Of a stretch of 46,969 nt of DNA, positions 39,000 to 46,424 are shown one piece after another. Under the pieces are notes generated by a model. That model worked only from the letters and a program-made list of their open reading frames with translations. It ran no database searches and was not told the DNA's origin. The stretch is from Verrucomicrobiota bacterium (GTDB taxonomy: Bacteria; Verrucomicrobiota; Verrucomicrobiia; JABWAM01), in contig JAHFSY010000035.1 in the NCBI GenBank assembly GCA_023269615.1, positions 1 to 46,969 on the forward strand, read 5' to 3'. Within the stretch, counting starts at the first letter, position 1, and each line of letters starts with the position of its first letter. The translations under genes were made by a program, and so were the position numbers.

Positions 39000-39854
39000 A
39001 TGGATATTCCCTACACAGTTTTGCCTCGTAAGGACACCGGCCTCTGGAACGCCAAGGTTGGCATCTGGCTGTTTCTGGCTTCGGAAGTGATGTTGTTCGG
39101 CGCCCTGTTTTCCACCTACATCCTGCTGCGCGTGAATTCGCCTGAAACCGGGGCGCTCAAGTGGCCGCATCACCTTCTCAACGTCCCCATCGGAACATTC
39201 AACACAGGTGTGCTCATTTTCTCCAGCATCACGGTCATTCTCGCGTGGGCGTCGCTGGTTTTGAAGAATTTGAAGGCGTTCAAGTGGTGGATGGGAATCA
39301 CCATCCTATGCGGGCTCGCCTTTCTGGGGATCAAGAGCCGCGAGTATTACCAGAAGTTCACGCACTACGGGGTGTTTCTGAGGGACGGGACGGTCATCAC
39401 CGGGCACATGAAAAATGAGGATGTCAAACTGAAGGAGGGAGAGGTGACACGGTACATCAGCAATCTGCAGGTGGTGAACGGCGTGGTGAATGCGGGTCCG
39501 ATGAAGGGGAGCGAAATTGAGCATGTGATGATTGCCCCCGATGCGCCTGCCGGGCATGGACATGAGGCGGCAGAACACAAGGCGGAGAAGATTGAAGGCA
39601 AGGACATCGCGCGGATCGCCAGTTACGGGCCGTGGTATAGTCCTTATTTTGCAATCTATTTCACGCTGACCGGCCTGCACGCCATCCACGTCTTTGGTGG
39701 CATGGTGGTGAACACGTTCATGTGGGGGCCCGGCACGAAGATGTATTTCACCAATCCCCAGCGTTTTACCAACCGCGTCGAGGTGGCCGGCCTGTTCTGG
39801 CACTTCGTGGACTTGGTCTGGATCTTCCTCTTTCCCGTCCTTTACCTGCTCTAG
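39000..39854 (+). CDS. coxC: cytochrome c oxidase subunit III with a long inserted loop
   Basis: This 284-residue membrane protein follows coxA by 12 bases. Helices include GLWNAKVGIWLFLASEVMLF, TGVLIFSSITVILAWASLVL, MGITILCGLAFLGIKSREYY, then after a gap FAIYFTLTGLHAIHVFGGMV and VEVAGLFWHFVDLVWIFLFP. The WHFVDxVWIFLFP end and the HA(I/L)HV(x)GG motif are typical of subunit III. Between the third and fourth helices about 90 residues are inserted (roughly 120-212), starting FTHYGVFLRDGTVITGHMKN and containing HGHEAAEHK; this is far longer than in five-helix subunit III proteins. It should lie outside the membrane and may bind metal or another subunit. Confidence 0.93.
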   Translation: MDIPYTVLPRKDTGLWNAKVGIWLFLASEVMLFGALFSTYILLRVNSPETGALKWPHHLLNVPIGTFNTGVLIFSSITVILAWASLVLKNLKAFKWWMGITILCGLAFLGIKSREYYQKFTHYGVFLRDGTVITGHMKNEDVKLKEGEVTRYISNLQVVNGVVNAGPMKGSEIEHVMIAPDAPAGHGHEAAEHKAEKIEGKDIARIASYGPWYSPYFAIYFTLTGLHAIHVFGGMVVNTFMWGPGTKMYFTNPQRFTNRVEVAGLFWHFVDLVWIFLFPVLYLL

Positions 39855-39862
39855 GAGAAATT

Positions 39863-40177
39863 ATGTCCGACACACACGACCTCGAACACTTCAAGAAAAA
39901 CGTCAAGGCCTGCATCGTTGTCTTCGCCCTGCTGATGGTGTTGACTTTGGTCACCGTCCTGATCTCGTTTCATGACTTCGGCCATCCGCACTATAACATC
40001 GCCATCGCGCTGGTCATTGCCACGGTGAAGGCGTTGATGGTGGCCGCCTACTTCATGCATTTAAATGCCGAGAAGCGGACGATTTTTCGGATCCTGTATT
40101 TCACCGGCGCGTTTGCCGCAGTCCTGATATTCGTCACCCTCTGGTGTTTTGCCGATCCCATCCGTTTCATCCATTGA
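39863..40177 (+). CDS. coxD: cytochrome c oxidase subunit IV-type protein
   Basis: This 104-residue protein lies eight bases after coxC with a good ribosome site (AGGAGA, 39853-39858). Three hydrophobic segments are visible: CIVVFALLMVLTLVTVLISF, NIAIALVIATVKALMVAAYF and ILYFTGAFAAVLIFVTLWCF. The second and third match the bacterial COX4-like family (ALxIAxxKAxLVxxYFMHL is the hallmark, here ATVKALMVAAYFMHLNAEKR). It helps stabilise the subunit I/III core. The N-terminal part has DTHDLEHFKKNVK. It continues the oxidase cluster with two bases before the next gene. Confidence 0.92.
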   Translation: MSDTHDLEHFKKNVKACIVVFALLMVLTLVTVLISFHDFGHPHYNIAIALVIATVKALMVAAYFMHLNAEKRTIFRILYFTGAFAAVLIFVTLWCFADPIRFIH

Positions 40178-40179
40178 CC

Positions 40180-40386
40180 ATGTCTCTCAAGGCTTTCCAT
40201 CTCGTTTTTATCACGCTCTCCACATTGCTGGCCTGGATGTTTGGCGCATGGTGTCTATGGTCTCATACCCAGTCGCCAAGCCCCGGACTGGTCGCAGCCG
40301 GATTCGTTTCCTTTGCTGCCGGGGTGGGATTGATGGTGTACGAGCGATGGTTCATCCGGAAGATGAAGCAGTCAAAATTCCTGTGA
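40180..40386 (+). CDS. small two-helix membrane protein of the oxidase cluster
   Basis: This 68-residue protein starts MSLKAFHLVFITLSTLLAWM two bases after coxD. The two membrane helices are FHLVFITLSTLLAWMFGAWC and LVAAGFVSFAAGVGLMVYER, with a basic end (RWFIRKMKQSKFL). Its stop overlaps the next gene start by four bases (GTGA, 40383-40386). The place in the cluster suggests an oxidase assembly or accessory subunit. I do not recognise the family. Confidence 0.72.
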   Translation: MSLKAFHLVFITLSTLLAWMFGAWCLWSHTQSPSPGLVAAGFVSFAAGVGLMVYERWFIRKMKQSKFL

Positions 40387-40697
40387 AAACGTCATTCCCC
40401 AAACTCTTTTTTCTCGCCCTGGTGGGCCTTTGCTTCCGGCCCGCGGGCGTCCTTGCCTGCGGGGCATGCTATGGCGCGGCGAATTCGACGACGACCCAGG
40501 CGATGAACTGGGCGATTCTGGTGATGATCGGGGTCACCGGCAGCGTTTTTGCCGGCATCGGCGCCGTGGTGTACACCATCTGGAAGCGGACCAAGATGCT
40601 TTCCGAGATGTCAGTGAACCTGGATCTTCCGGAGAACGACGCACAGGCGGTTTCGGGAATGGGAGATCACGGAGGACATGGCACTCGCCTGGCCTGA
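40383..40697 (+). CDS. exported or membrane-anchored CxxC protein of the oxidase cluster
   Basis: Read from a GTG at 40383, this is a 104-residue protein with a signal peptide (KTSFPKLFFLALVGLCF, end near GVLA) directly followed by CGACYGAANS, a CxxC motif that would be at the N-terminus of the mature protein or close to it. One membrane helix follows (NWAILVMIGVTGSVFAGIGA) and a tail rich in Asp/His (ENDAQAVSGMGDHGGHG). Longer forms would run through the preceding gene. CxxC plus a His-rich tail next to coxB fits a role in copper delivery or thiol chemistry for the CuA site; this is inference. The lipobox is imperfect (VLAC). It ends 25 bases before coxB. Confidence 0.7.
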   Translation: MKTSFPKLFFLALVGLCFRPAGVLACGACYGAANSTTTQAMNWAILVMIGVTGSVFAGIGAVVYTIWKRTKMLSEMSVNLDLPENDAQAVSGMGDHGGHGTRLA

Positions 40698-40722
40698 GTT
40701 TTTCCAAGAAAGGATTGAAGCG

Positions 40723-41484
40723 ATGATCAACAAATATCTGGGAATAATTGAAAATGCCTCCAAGCATGGGCCCGCCATCGATGGCATGCTCGAAGCTGTT
40801 CATTGGTTCATGCTGGCGTTGTTTATTGGTTGGACGGCCTTTTTCATCTACACCCTCCTTCGTTTCCGCAGGTCGAAGAGCCCAAAGGCGGATTATGTCG
40901 GCGTGACCAGCCACAATTCGACCTATGCGGAGATCCTTGTTGGGATCATCGAGGCGATCCTCCTGATCTGTTTTGCATTTCCACTGTGGGGCAAGCAGGT
41001 GAATGAGTTTCCCCAGGAGAAGGACGCCACGGTGGTGCGCATCATTGCCGAGCAGTTCGCCTGGAACATCCGTTATCCGGGGGCGGATGCCGAGTTCGGA
41101 AAGCAGGACATCAATCTTGTCAGCAGCGAAAATCCGCTGGGGTGCGATCCGAATGATGCAAAGGGGAAGGATGATATTGCTGTCCTGAATGAGATGCATG
41201 TGCCCTTGGGCAAGCCGGTGATCATCTTTCTTTCATCCAAGGACGTGATCCATAGTTTTTGTGTCCGTCAGATGCGCATGACGCAGGACGCGATCCCTGG
41301 CATGGTCATCCCGCTGTGGTTTGAACCGATCAAGACCGGTAAATTTGAAATCGCCTGTGCCCAGCTTTGTGGCATGGGGCATTACAAAATGCGCGGACTC
41401 CTGATTGTGGATTCGCCGGCTGATTACGACAAATGGCTCAAGGCGCAGGCCCCCGCCGGAAGCGGTGGCGGTGGTTACGATTAG
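40723..41484 (+). CDS. coxB: cytochrome c oxidase subunit II with CuA site
   Basis: The start at 40723 (MINKYLGIIENASKHGPAID) has a fair ribosome site (AAGAAAGGA) and gives 253 residues. Two helices anchor the protein (HWFMLALFIGWTAFFIYTLL and EILVGIIEAILLICFAFPLW). The outer cupredoxin domain has QFAWNIRYPG, then H177 in DVIHSF, and C212-x3-C216-x3-H220-x2-M223 in CAQLCGMGHYKM, the full CuA ligand set except that Gln214 replaces the usual Glu carbonyl donor. It takes electrons from cytochrome c or the cupredoxin. No haem c domain is fused. In most bacteria coxB precedes coxA; here it comes after coxC/D and two small genes. Gly-rich end SGGGGYD. Confidence 0.95.
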   Translation: MINKYLGIIENASKHGPAIDGMLEAVHWFMLALFIGWTAFFIYTLLRFRRSKSPKADYVGVTSHNSTYAEILVGIIEAILLICFAFPLWGKQVNEFPQEKDATVVRIIAEQFAWNIRYPGADAEFGKQDINLVSSENPLGCDPNDAKGKDDIAVLNEMHVPLGKPVIIFLSSKDVIHSFCVRQMRMTQDAIPGMVIPLWFEPIKTGKFEIACAQLCGMGHYKMRGLLIVDSPADYDKWLKAQAPAGSGGGGYD

Positions 41485-41515
41485 AGGTCGTCGAAACTCC
41501 AGGGGAGTTGCTGAT

Positions 41516-42556
41516 ATGTCCCAAAGCGCAGATCATGCGGACGGCTGGGGGCTGCATGCCATCGCGGTTCTTACCGCGGCATTCACCCTGCCCTTGATTT
41601 TTATCGGCGGCTTGGTGACGAGTCACGATGCCGCGCTCTCGGTGCCGGATTGGCCCACAAGTTTTGGCTACAACATGTTCCTGTTTCCTTGGAATAAGAT
41701 GGTGGGCGGGATTTTTCTGGAGCATAGCCATCGGCTGTTTGGGTCAACACTTGGTTTCCTCGCGATCGCTCTCACCGCGTGGCTCCTGATGAAGGAAAAA
41801 AAACGCCGCTGGTTGAGGACCCTGATGCTGCTCTCGCTGGCGTTGATTGTGCTCCAAGGTTGCCTGGGCGGCTACCGCGTCATCCTGTTGATGAAACCCA
41901 TCGCCATTGTTCACGCCTGCCTGGCCCAGGTTGTTTTCTGCATGCTTGTCTCCATTGCCCTTTTTACCTCCCCGTGGTGGAGGAAGCGGGAAGGGATGGC
42001 CGCTTCGCTCAAGGACTGGGGAATTCGAAAACTTGCGGTGTGGACCACGGCATTGATCTTCATCCAGCTCATCCTCGGCGCCTCGATGCGCCACACGGAC
42101 TCGGGGCTTGCTGTAACCGACTTCCCGTTGATGTATGGCAAATGGATGCCACCCATGGATGCTGCTGCGCTTGAGCGCGCCAACGCCCAGCGATGGCATA
42201 TGGGGCTTGACCCGGTTTCCTTGAATCAAATCGCAATCCACATGGCGCATCGTGTCGGGGCGGTTGTGGTGAGCGTGGCAGTTCTCGCGATGGTCTGGAT
42301 GGTGCGACGCCGCTACTCGAATTGCACGGAACTCAGACGGCTCGGATGGATCCTGATCGGCCTGCTGGTGATCCAGCTCGGCCTTGGCATGTCGGTGATC
42401 TGGACGCAGAAGGCGGCGGACATCGCCACGGCGCATGTTGCCGTCGGAGCTTTGACTCTGATGGTGAGTTTTCTCATGACGCTGGTGTCATTCAAGCTGG
42501 TGGCCGCAAATGAAGCGCGGGAGTCGGTGCCGGTGACGGAAGGAGTCGTGGCATGA
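41516..42556 (+). CDS. ctaA: haem A synthase (CtaA/COX15)
   Basis: CtaA oxidises the C8 methyl of haem O to make haem A. The 346-residue protein starts at 41516 after CCAGGGGAGTTGCTGAT, a good ribosome site; the longer form from 41405 overlaps coxB and is rejected. Eight hydrophobic segments are visible. Motifs: GGLVTSHDAALSVPDWPTSF, LEHSHRLFGS (haem His pair), GASMRHTDSGLAVTDFPL, HMAHRVGAVV (second His pair) and a late His in ATAHVAVGAL. It lacks the N-terminal cysteine pair of the Bacillus type. Its stop overlaps the ctaB start (ATGA, 42553-42556). Confidence 0.96.
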   Translation: MSQSADHADGWGLHAIAVLTAAFTLPLIFIGGLVTSHDAALSVPDWPTSFGYNMFLFPWNKMVGGIFLEHSHRLFGSTLGFLAIALTAWLLMKEKKRRWLRTLMLLSLALIVLQGCLGGYRVILLMKPIAIVHACLAQVVFCMLVSIALFTSPWWRKREGMAASLKDWGIRKLAVWTTALIFIQLILGASMRHTDSGLAVTDFPLMYGKWMPPMDAAALERANAQRWHMGLDPVSLNQIAIHMAHRVGAVVVSVAVLAMVWMVRRRYSNCTELRRLGWILIGLLVIQLGLGMSVIWTQKAADIATAHVAVGALTLMVSFLMTLVSFKLVAANEARESVPVTEGVVA

Positions 42557-43488
42557 AGAACGGCATGGAGATCAAGGAGGCTGATGGCCCCGCAGTGGCC
42601 TTGACGACAGAGAGGCTCATGGCTGAGAATTCGCGCATGACGGATTACTGGGAGATGACGAAGCCGCGCCTGACATTTTTGGTGCTTGTCACCACGCTCG
42701 TGGGATTCTGCATGGGATCGAGCGCCCCGATCAACTGGATGCTCTTGTTGAATGCGATGCTGGGCACGGCCCTTGTGGCGGGTGGTGCAGCGGTGTTGAA
42801 CCAGTATCTGGAGAAGGATTTCGATGCCAGGATGAAGAGGACCGAGGATCGGCCGCTGCCATCGGGGCGGTTGGCTGCGGACGATGCACTGCTTTTTGGA
42901 GCGTCCTTGAGCGTTCTTGGCTTGTTGTACCTCGCATGGCGGGTGAACCTGCTCACTGCATTTCTCGCCGCCTTCACGTTGAGCAGTTATCTGTTTGCGT
43001 ACACCCCCCTGAAACGGAAGAGCCCGTTGTGCACGCTGGTTGGGGCGATTCCCGGGGCGATCCCGCCGATGATGGGCTGGAGTGCTGCGAAAGATTCGCT
43101 TGGCACGGGGGCGTGGATTTTATTTGCGATATTGTTTCTCTGGCAGATGCCGCACTTTTACGCGCTGGCCCAGGTTTATCGCGAGGATTATGCCCGGGGT
43201 GGCTTTCCGATGCTCAGCGTGCTTGATCCGGACGGACGCCGCACTGGGTTGGAGATCATGGTGTACACGCTGGCGCTCCTGCCCGTGAGCCTGGCGCCGA
43301 GTTACGTTGGCATGACCGGGCGCCTTTATTTTTGGTGCGCCCTCCTGTTGAGTCTTGGATTTCTCGCGTTTGGGCTTGCCGCCGCCACCCGGCGCACAAT
43401 CCCAAGCTCGCGGAAGCTTTTTCTGGCTTCCATTTTTTATCTCCCATTCATCCTGATCCTGATGGTGGCCAACAAATCCCCGTTGTGA
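42553..43488 (+). CDS. ctaB: protoheme IX farnesyltransferase (haem O synthase)
   Basis: CtaB/Cox10 adds a farnesyl group to haem B to make haem O, the substrate of CtaA. The 311-residue UbiA-superfamily membrane protein has the first Asp-rich motif NQYLEKDFDARMKRTEDRPL and the second helix block YTPLKRKSPLCTLVGAIPGA followed by IPPMMGW, then FLWQMPHFYALAQVYREDYA and the final NKSPL end. About nine hydrophobic segments are present. It begins inside the end of ctaA and its stop overlaps the GTG start of the ABC ATPase gene (GTGA, 43485-43488). Confidence 0.97.
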   Translation: MKNGMEIKEADGPAVALTTERLMAENSRMTDYWEMTKPRLTFLVLVTTLVGFCMGSSAPINWMLLLNAMLGTALVAGGAAVLNQYLEKDFDARMKRTEDRPLPSGRLAADDALLFGASLSVLGLLYLAWRVNLLTAFLAAFTLSSYLFAYTPLKRKSPLCTLVGAIPGAIPPMMGWSAAKDSLGTGAWILFAILFLWQMPHFYALAQVYREDYARGGFPMLSVLDPDGRRTGLEIMVYTLALLPVSLAPSYVGMTGRLYFWCALLLSLGFLAFGLAAATRRTIPSSRKLFLASIFYLPFILILMVANKSPL

Positions 43489-44450
43489 AACGGGACACGC
43501 CATCAAATTCTCCAGTCGTTGTCCAGGACGTGTCGCACTCCTACGGGGATCGGCTGGCACTGGATGCGATTTCTCTGGGCGTGGAAGCGGGGGAAATCTT
43601 CGGCTTGCTCGGGCCGAATGGCGGGGGCAAGACCACGCTTTTCCGGATTCTTTCCACCCTGATCCCCCTGGCGCGTGGAAGCGTTTCCGTGTTTGGCCAT
43701 GATCTGAAAACCGATGCGCAATCCGTCCGCCGCGAAATGGGCGTGATTTTTCAATCGCCAAGCCTCGATAAAAAACTGACCGTCCTTGAAAATCTGCGTC
43801 ACCAGGGGCGCCTGTATGGATTGTCCGGAAAACCCCTGATGGATCGGATCCGGGAAATGCTGGATCGCGTGCGGTTGTCGGATCGCGCGAATGATTTCGT
43901 GGAAAAGTTGTCTGGCGGATTGCAGCGGCGCGTGGAAGTCGCCAAGTCCCTCCTCCATCGCCCCAGGTTGCTGTTGCTGGATGAGCCCACGACCGGGCTC
44001 GATCCCGGTGCGCGCAAGGATTTGTGGGACTACATCGGTGAATTGAAGCGCAATGAGGGCACGACGGTGCTGGTCACCACGCACCTGATGGATGAGGCGG
44101 AGAAGTGCGATCGCCTGGGCGTGCTTGATCGCGGGCATCTTGTTGCCATCGACACGCCCGACGCGTTGCGCAGGAAGATCGGCGGTGAGGTGATCATCGC
44201 CCGCACCCGTGACCCGCAAAGGTTGTGTGAGGGAATTGCGCAGAAATTTGGGGGCGAGCCAAAAGTTCTCGATGACACCGTGCGGATTGAGCGCGCGGGC
44301 GGACACACATGGGTCGCTCAACTGATGGAGGCGTTTCCGGGGCAGATCGACACGGTCACCATAGGACGCCCCACGCTTGAGGATGTGTTCATCCAGTTGA
44401 CCGGACATCGTTTCTGGGTGAGGGACGGCGATGGGGGAGGTAAACCATGA
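43485..44450 (+). CDS. ABC transporter ATP-binding protein, ABC-2 type, in the oxidase cluster
   Basis: The start is the GTG at 43485, overlapping the ctaB stop by four bases, giving 321 residues. The ABC motifs are all present: Walker A LLGPNGGGKTTLF, Q-loop IFQSPSLDKKL, signature LSGGLQRRVEVAKSL, Walker B LLLLDEPTTGLDP and H-loop VTTHLMDEAE. The C-terminal extension (about 220-321, RIERAGGHTWVAQLMEAF, PTLEDVFIQLTG) is that of DrrA/NatA-type exporters. Such genes coupled to ctaA/ctaB and sco in several bacterial oxidase clusters are thought to serve oxidase assembly, perhaps exporting a metal ligand or lipid, like NosF of the nitrous oxide reductase system. The substrate is unknown. Confidence 0.94.
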   Translation: MKRDTPSNSPVVVQDVSHSYGDRLALDAISLGVEAGEIFGLLGPNGGGKTTLFRILSTLIPLARGSVSVFGHDLKTDAQSVRREMGVIFQSPSLDKKLTVLENLRHQGRLYGLSGKPLMDRIREMLDRVRLSDRANDFVEKLSGGLQRRVEVAKSLLHRPRLLLLDEPTTGLDPGARKDLWDYIGELKRNEGTTVLVTTHLMDEAEKCDRLGVLDRGHLVAIDTPDALRRKIGGEVIIARTRDPQRLCEGIAQKFGGEPKVLDDTVRIERAGGHTWVAQLMEAFPGQIDTVTIGRPTLEDVFIQLTGHRFWVRDGDGGGKP

Positions 44451-45244
44451 ATGCACCCTGGATGCTGGCGTCATGGACCCTGTTGGTCCGCGAGTTGACA
44501 CGATTCTTCCGCCAGCGCAACCGCGTGATGGGCGCGTTCGGGTCGCCCCTGATTTTCTGGGTTTTGATTGGCGCAGGGTTTTCGTCATCGTTCCGTCCCC
44601 CCGGCGGCTCTGTGAACATGTCATCCATGGAGTATTTGTTTCCGGGGACGATGACGCTGATCATTTTGTTCACCTCGATCTTTTCCACCATCTCGATCAT
44701 TGAGGACCGGCGTGAAGGATTTTTGCAATCGGTGTTGGTGGCGCCGATTTCACCGGCTGCGATTGTTCTCGGCAAGATCCTGGGAGGCTCTGCCGTGGCG
44801 GTGATGCAGGCCGTGGTGTTTCTGCTGCTCGCGCCCCTCGCGGGAATACACATGACACTTTCATCGGCGCTGGCGTCCATCGGGGTGGCGGTGCTGCTAT
44901 CGTTTGCCCTGACTGGACTTGGGTTCGTGATTGCCTGGCGCATGGATTCCACCCAGGGCTTTCATGCGATCATGAACCTGTTCCTTATCCCGATGTGGTT
45001 GCTTTCGGGCTCATTTTTCCCTTCCGCCGGCGCGCCGTCATGGCTGGGCTGGCTGATGCGGCTCAATCCCCTGACCTACGGAGTGGCGGCGTTGAGGCGT
45101 ACGCTGTACGCACCAGATGCGTTTGGAACCTGGAACCTGCCTCCCTTGCCCATGTCGCTTGGAATCACGGTATTGTTCGGAGTGGTGTTTTTTCTGTTGT
45201 CACTTTTCATGGTCGAGAGGCACCATGCGCCTCACTCGACATGA
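44447..45244 (+). CDS. ABC-2 type permease in the oxidase cluster
   Basis: This 265-residue membrane protein is the partner of the preceding ATPase, with its ATG inside the ATPase stop (ATGA, 44447-44450). The first cytosolic helix RELTRFFRQRNRVMGAFGSP leads into six hydrophobic segments, including LIFWVLIGAGFSSSFRPPGG and IMNLFLIPMWLLSGSFFPSA, a common ABC-2 motif (MWLLSGxFFP). LNPLTYGVAALRRTLY is the conserved cytosolic block after the fifth helix. Together they should form a homodimer-type exporter like NatB or NosY. Its stop overlaps the sco start (ATGA, 45241-45244). Confidence 0.94.
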   Translation: MNAPWMLASWTLLVRELTRFFRQRNRVMGAFGSPLIFWVLIGAGFSSSFRPPGGSVNMSSMEYLFPGTMTLIILFTSIFSTISIIEDRREGFLQSVLVAPISPAAIVLGKILGGSAVAVMQAVVFLLLAPLAGIHMTLSSALASIGVAVLLSFALTGLGFVIAWRMDSTQGFHAIMNLFLIPMWLLSGSFFPSAGAPSWLGWLMRLNPLTYGVAALRRTLYAPDAFGTWNLPPLPMSLGITVLFGVVFFLLSLFMVERHHAPHST

Positions 45245-45906
45245 ACCAGGAAACTTCCACATCCGGCGGGCAGGGCGAACCGATCCGCAATCGGGTTGTA
45301 TGGGCGATATTGCTGGTGGTGCTCCTGGGGATCACCGCGGCGTTTGCAGTGAAATCATTTCGTGAAGTGCAGCGTGAAATCAGCAAGCCCCTGCCGGTGC
45401 TGGGACAGTTGCCCGAGTTTGAGTTGACCGAGCGTTCCGGAAAACCATTTGGGAGCAGGGACTTGAAGGGGAAGGCTTGGGTTGCGGATTTTGTGTTCAC
45501 GAGCTGCGCGGGCCCCTGCCCTGAGATGTCGGCGAAGATGGCGAAGTTGCAGGAGACATTTGCGGGCACGTCGGGCCTGAAATGCGTTTCATTTTCCGTG
45601 GACCCGGAGCATGACACGCCCGAGGTGTTGCGCGAGTACGCCGGCCGGTTTCACGCGAACGAGGGGCAATGGTTTTTTCTCACGGGGAAGACAGATGCAA
45701 TTTACAAGCTGGCGCGTGAGAGCTTCAAGGTCAGCGTGGAGAGGGGGGACAAGGGGCAGACCGATCCTGGAAACGCAATCATGCACAGCGTGTATTTCAT
45801 GCTGGTGGATGGGCGCGGGCGGATTCGCGGCTATTACAACAGCACGGACCCCGAGGCGGGCAACCGGCTGCTGCGCGAAGCGCCGGCCTTGCTGAGGGAA
45901 AAATGA
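45241..45906 (+). CDS. SCO1/SenC-type copper chaperone
   Basis: Sco proteins bring copper to, or reduce, the CuA site of subunit II. This 221-residue protein has one N-terminal membrane helix (VVWAILLVVLLGITAAFAVK), so the thioredoxin-fold domain is periplasmic. The copper ligands are C89-x3-C93 in FTSCAGPCPEM and H182 in IMHSVYFML, all present. Other family blocks are VADFVF, VSFSVDPEHDTPEVLREYA and FFLTGKTDAIYKLA. It is coupled at both ends by four-base overlaps (with the permease and with the DUF420 gene) and so is made together with the transporter. Its target is most likely CoxB of the same cluster. Confidence 0.95.
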   Translation: MNQETSTSGGQGEPIRNRVVWAILLVVLLGITAAFAVKSFREVQREISKPLPVLGQLPEFELTERSGKPFGSRDLKGKAWVADFVFTSCAGPCPEMSAKMAKLQETFAGTSGLKCVSFSVDPEHDTPEVLREYAGRFHANEGQWFFLTGKTDAIYKLARESFKVSVERGDKGQTDPGNAIMHSVYFMLVDGRGRIRGYYNSTDPEAGNRLLREAPALLREK

Positions 45907-46424
45907 AGGAAAGAAATTACACAACCTGGATTGTGATGATTTCGGTGGTTGTGCCAGCCCTGGTCGCCGTCCTGTATATTCTTCCGAAGAGGCAGATCAA
46001 TCCTGGATTCAACATCTCCATTCTGCCGGCGTTACATGCAACGCTCAACTTTGTGACGACGCTGCTGTTGCTCGCAGGATGGTTTTTCATCCGGAAGCGA
46101 CGAATCGTCCAGCACAAGGCATGTATGATTTCAGCATTTGTGCTTTCGGGCATTTTCCTGGTTTCCTACGTGGTTTACCACAGTCTCGCGCAGCCGACGC
46201 ATTTCGGAGGCGTCGGGATCATCCGCCCCGTGTATTTTTTCCTGCTGATCACCCACATCATCCTGGCGGCGGCGATTCTGCCTTTTATCCTGGTGACGTT
46301 GTCCCGGGCGTTGAGCGAACGGTTCGACAAGCACCGGAAGATCGCACGGATCACACTTCCACTGTGGCTGTACGTCACGATCACGGGCGTCGTGGTGTAC
46401 CTGATGCTTTCGCCGTATTACTGA
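45903..46424 (+). CDS. DUF420-family membrane protein
   Basis: This 173-residue integral membrane protein is the last gene of the oxidase cluster. Five hydrophobic segments are visible, beginning TWIVMISVVVPALVAVLYIL and ending LPLWLYVTITGVVVYLMLSP. Conserved histidines (ALHATLNFVTTLLLLAGW, IVQHKACMISAF, YVVYHSLAQ, ITHIILAAAILPF) resemble the DUF420/YozB family, often next to sco or ctaA/ctaB genes and possibly a haem- or copper-related assembly factor. Its ATG overlaps the sco stop (ATGA). Its TGA stop at 46422-46424 overlaps the convergent ispE gene by seven bases. Confidence 0.9.
   Translation: MKERNYTTWIVMISVVVPALVAVLYILPKRQINPGFNISILPALHATLNFVTTLLLLAGWFFIRKRRIVQHKACMISAFVLSGIFLVSYVVYHSLAQPTHFGGVGIIRPVYFFLLITHIILAAAILPFILVTLSRALSERFDKHRKIARITLPLWLYVTITGVVVYLMLSPYY

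Noticed and set aside
43503..44624. Minus-strand open frame of 373 codons opposite the ABC ATPase gene
   Set aside because: Antisense to a complete set of ABC motifs; no start signal or motif of its own.
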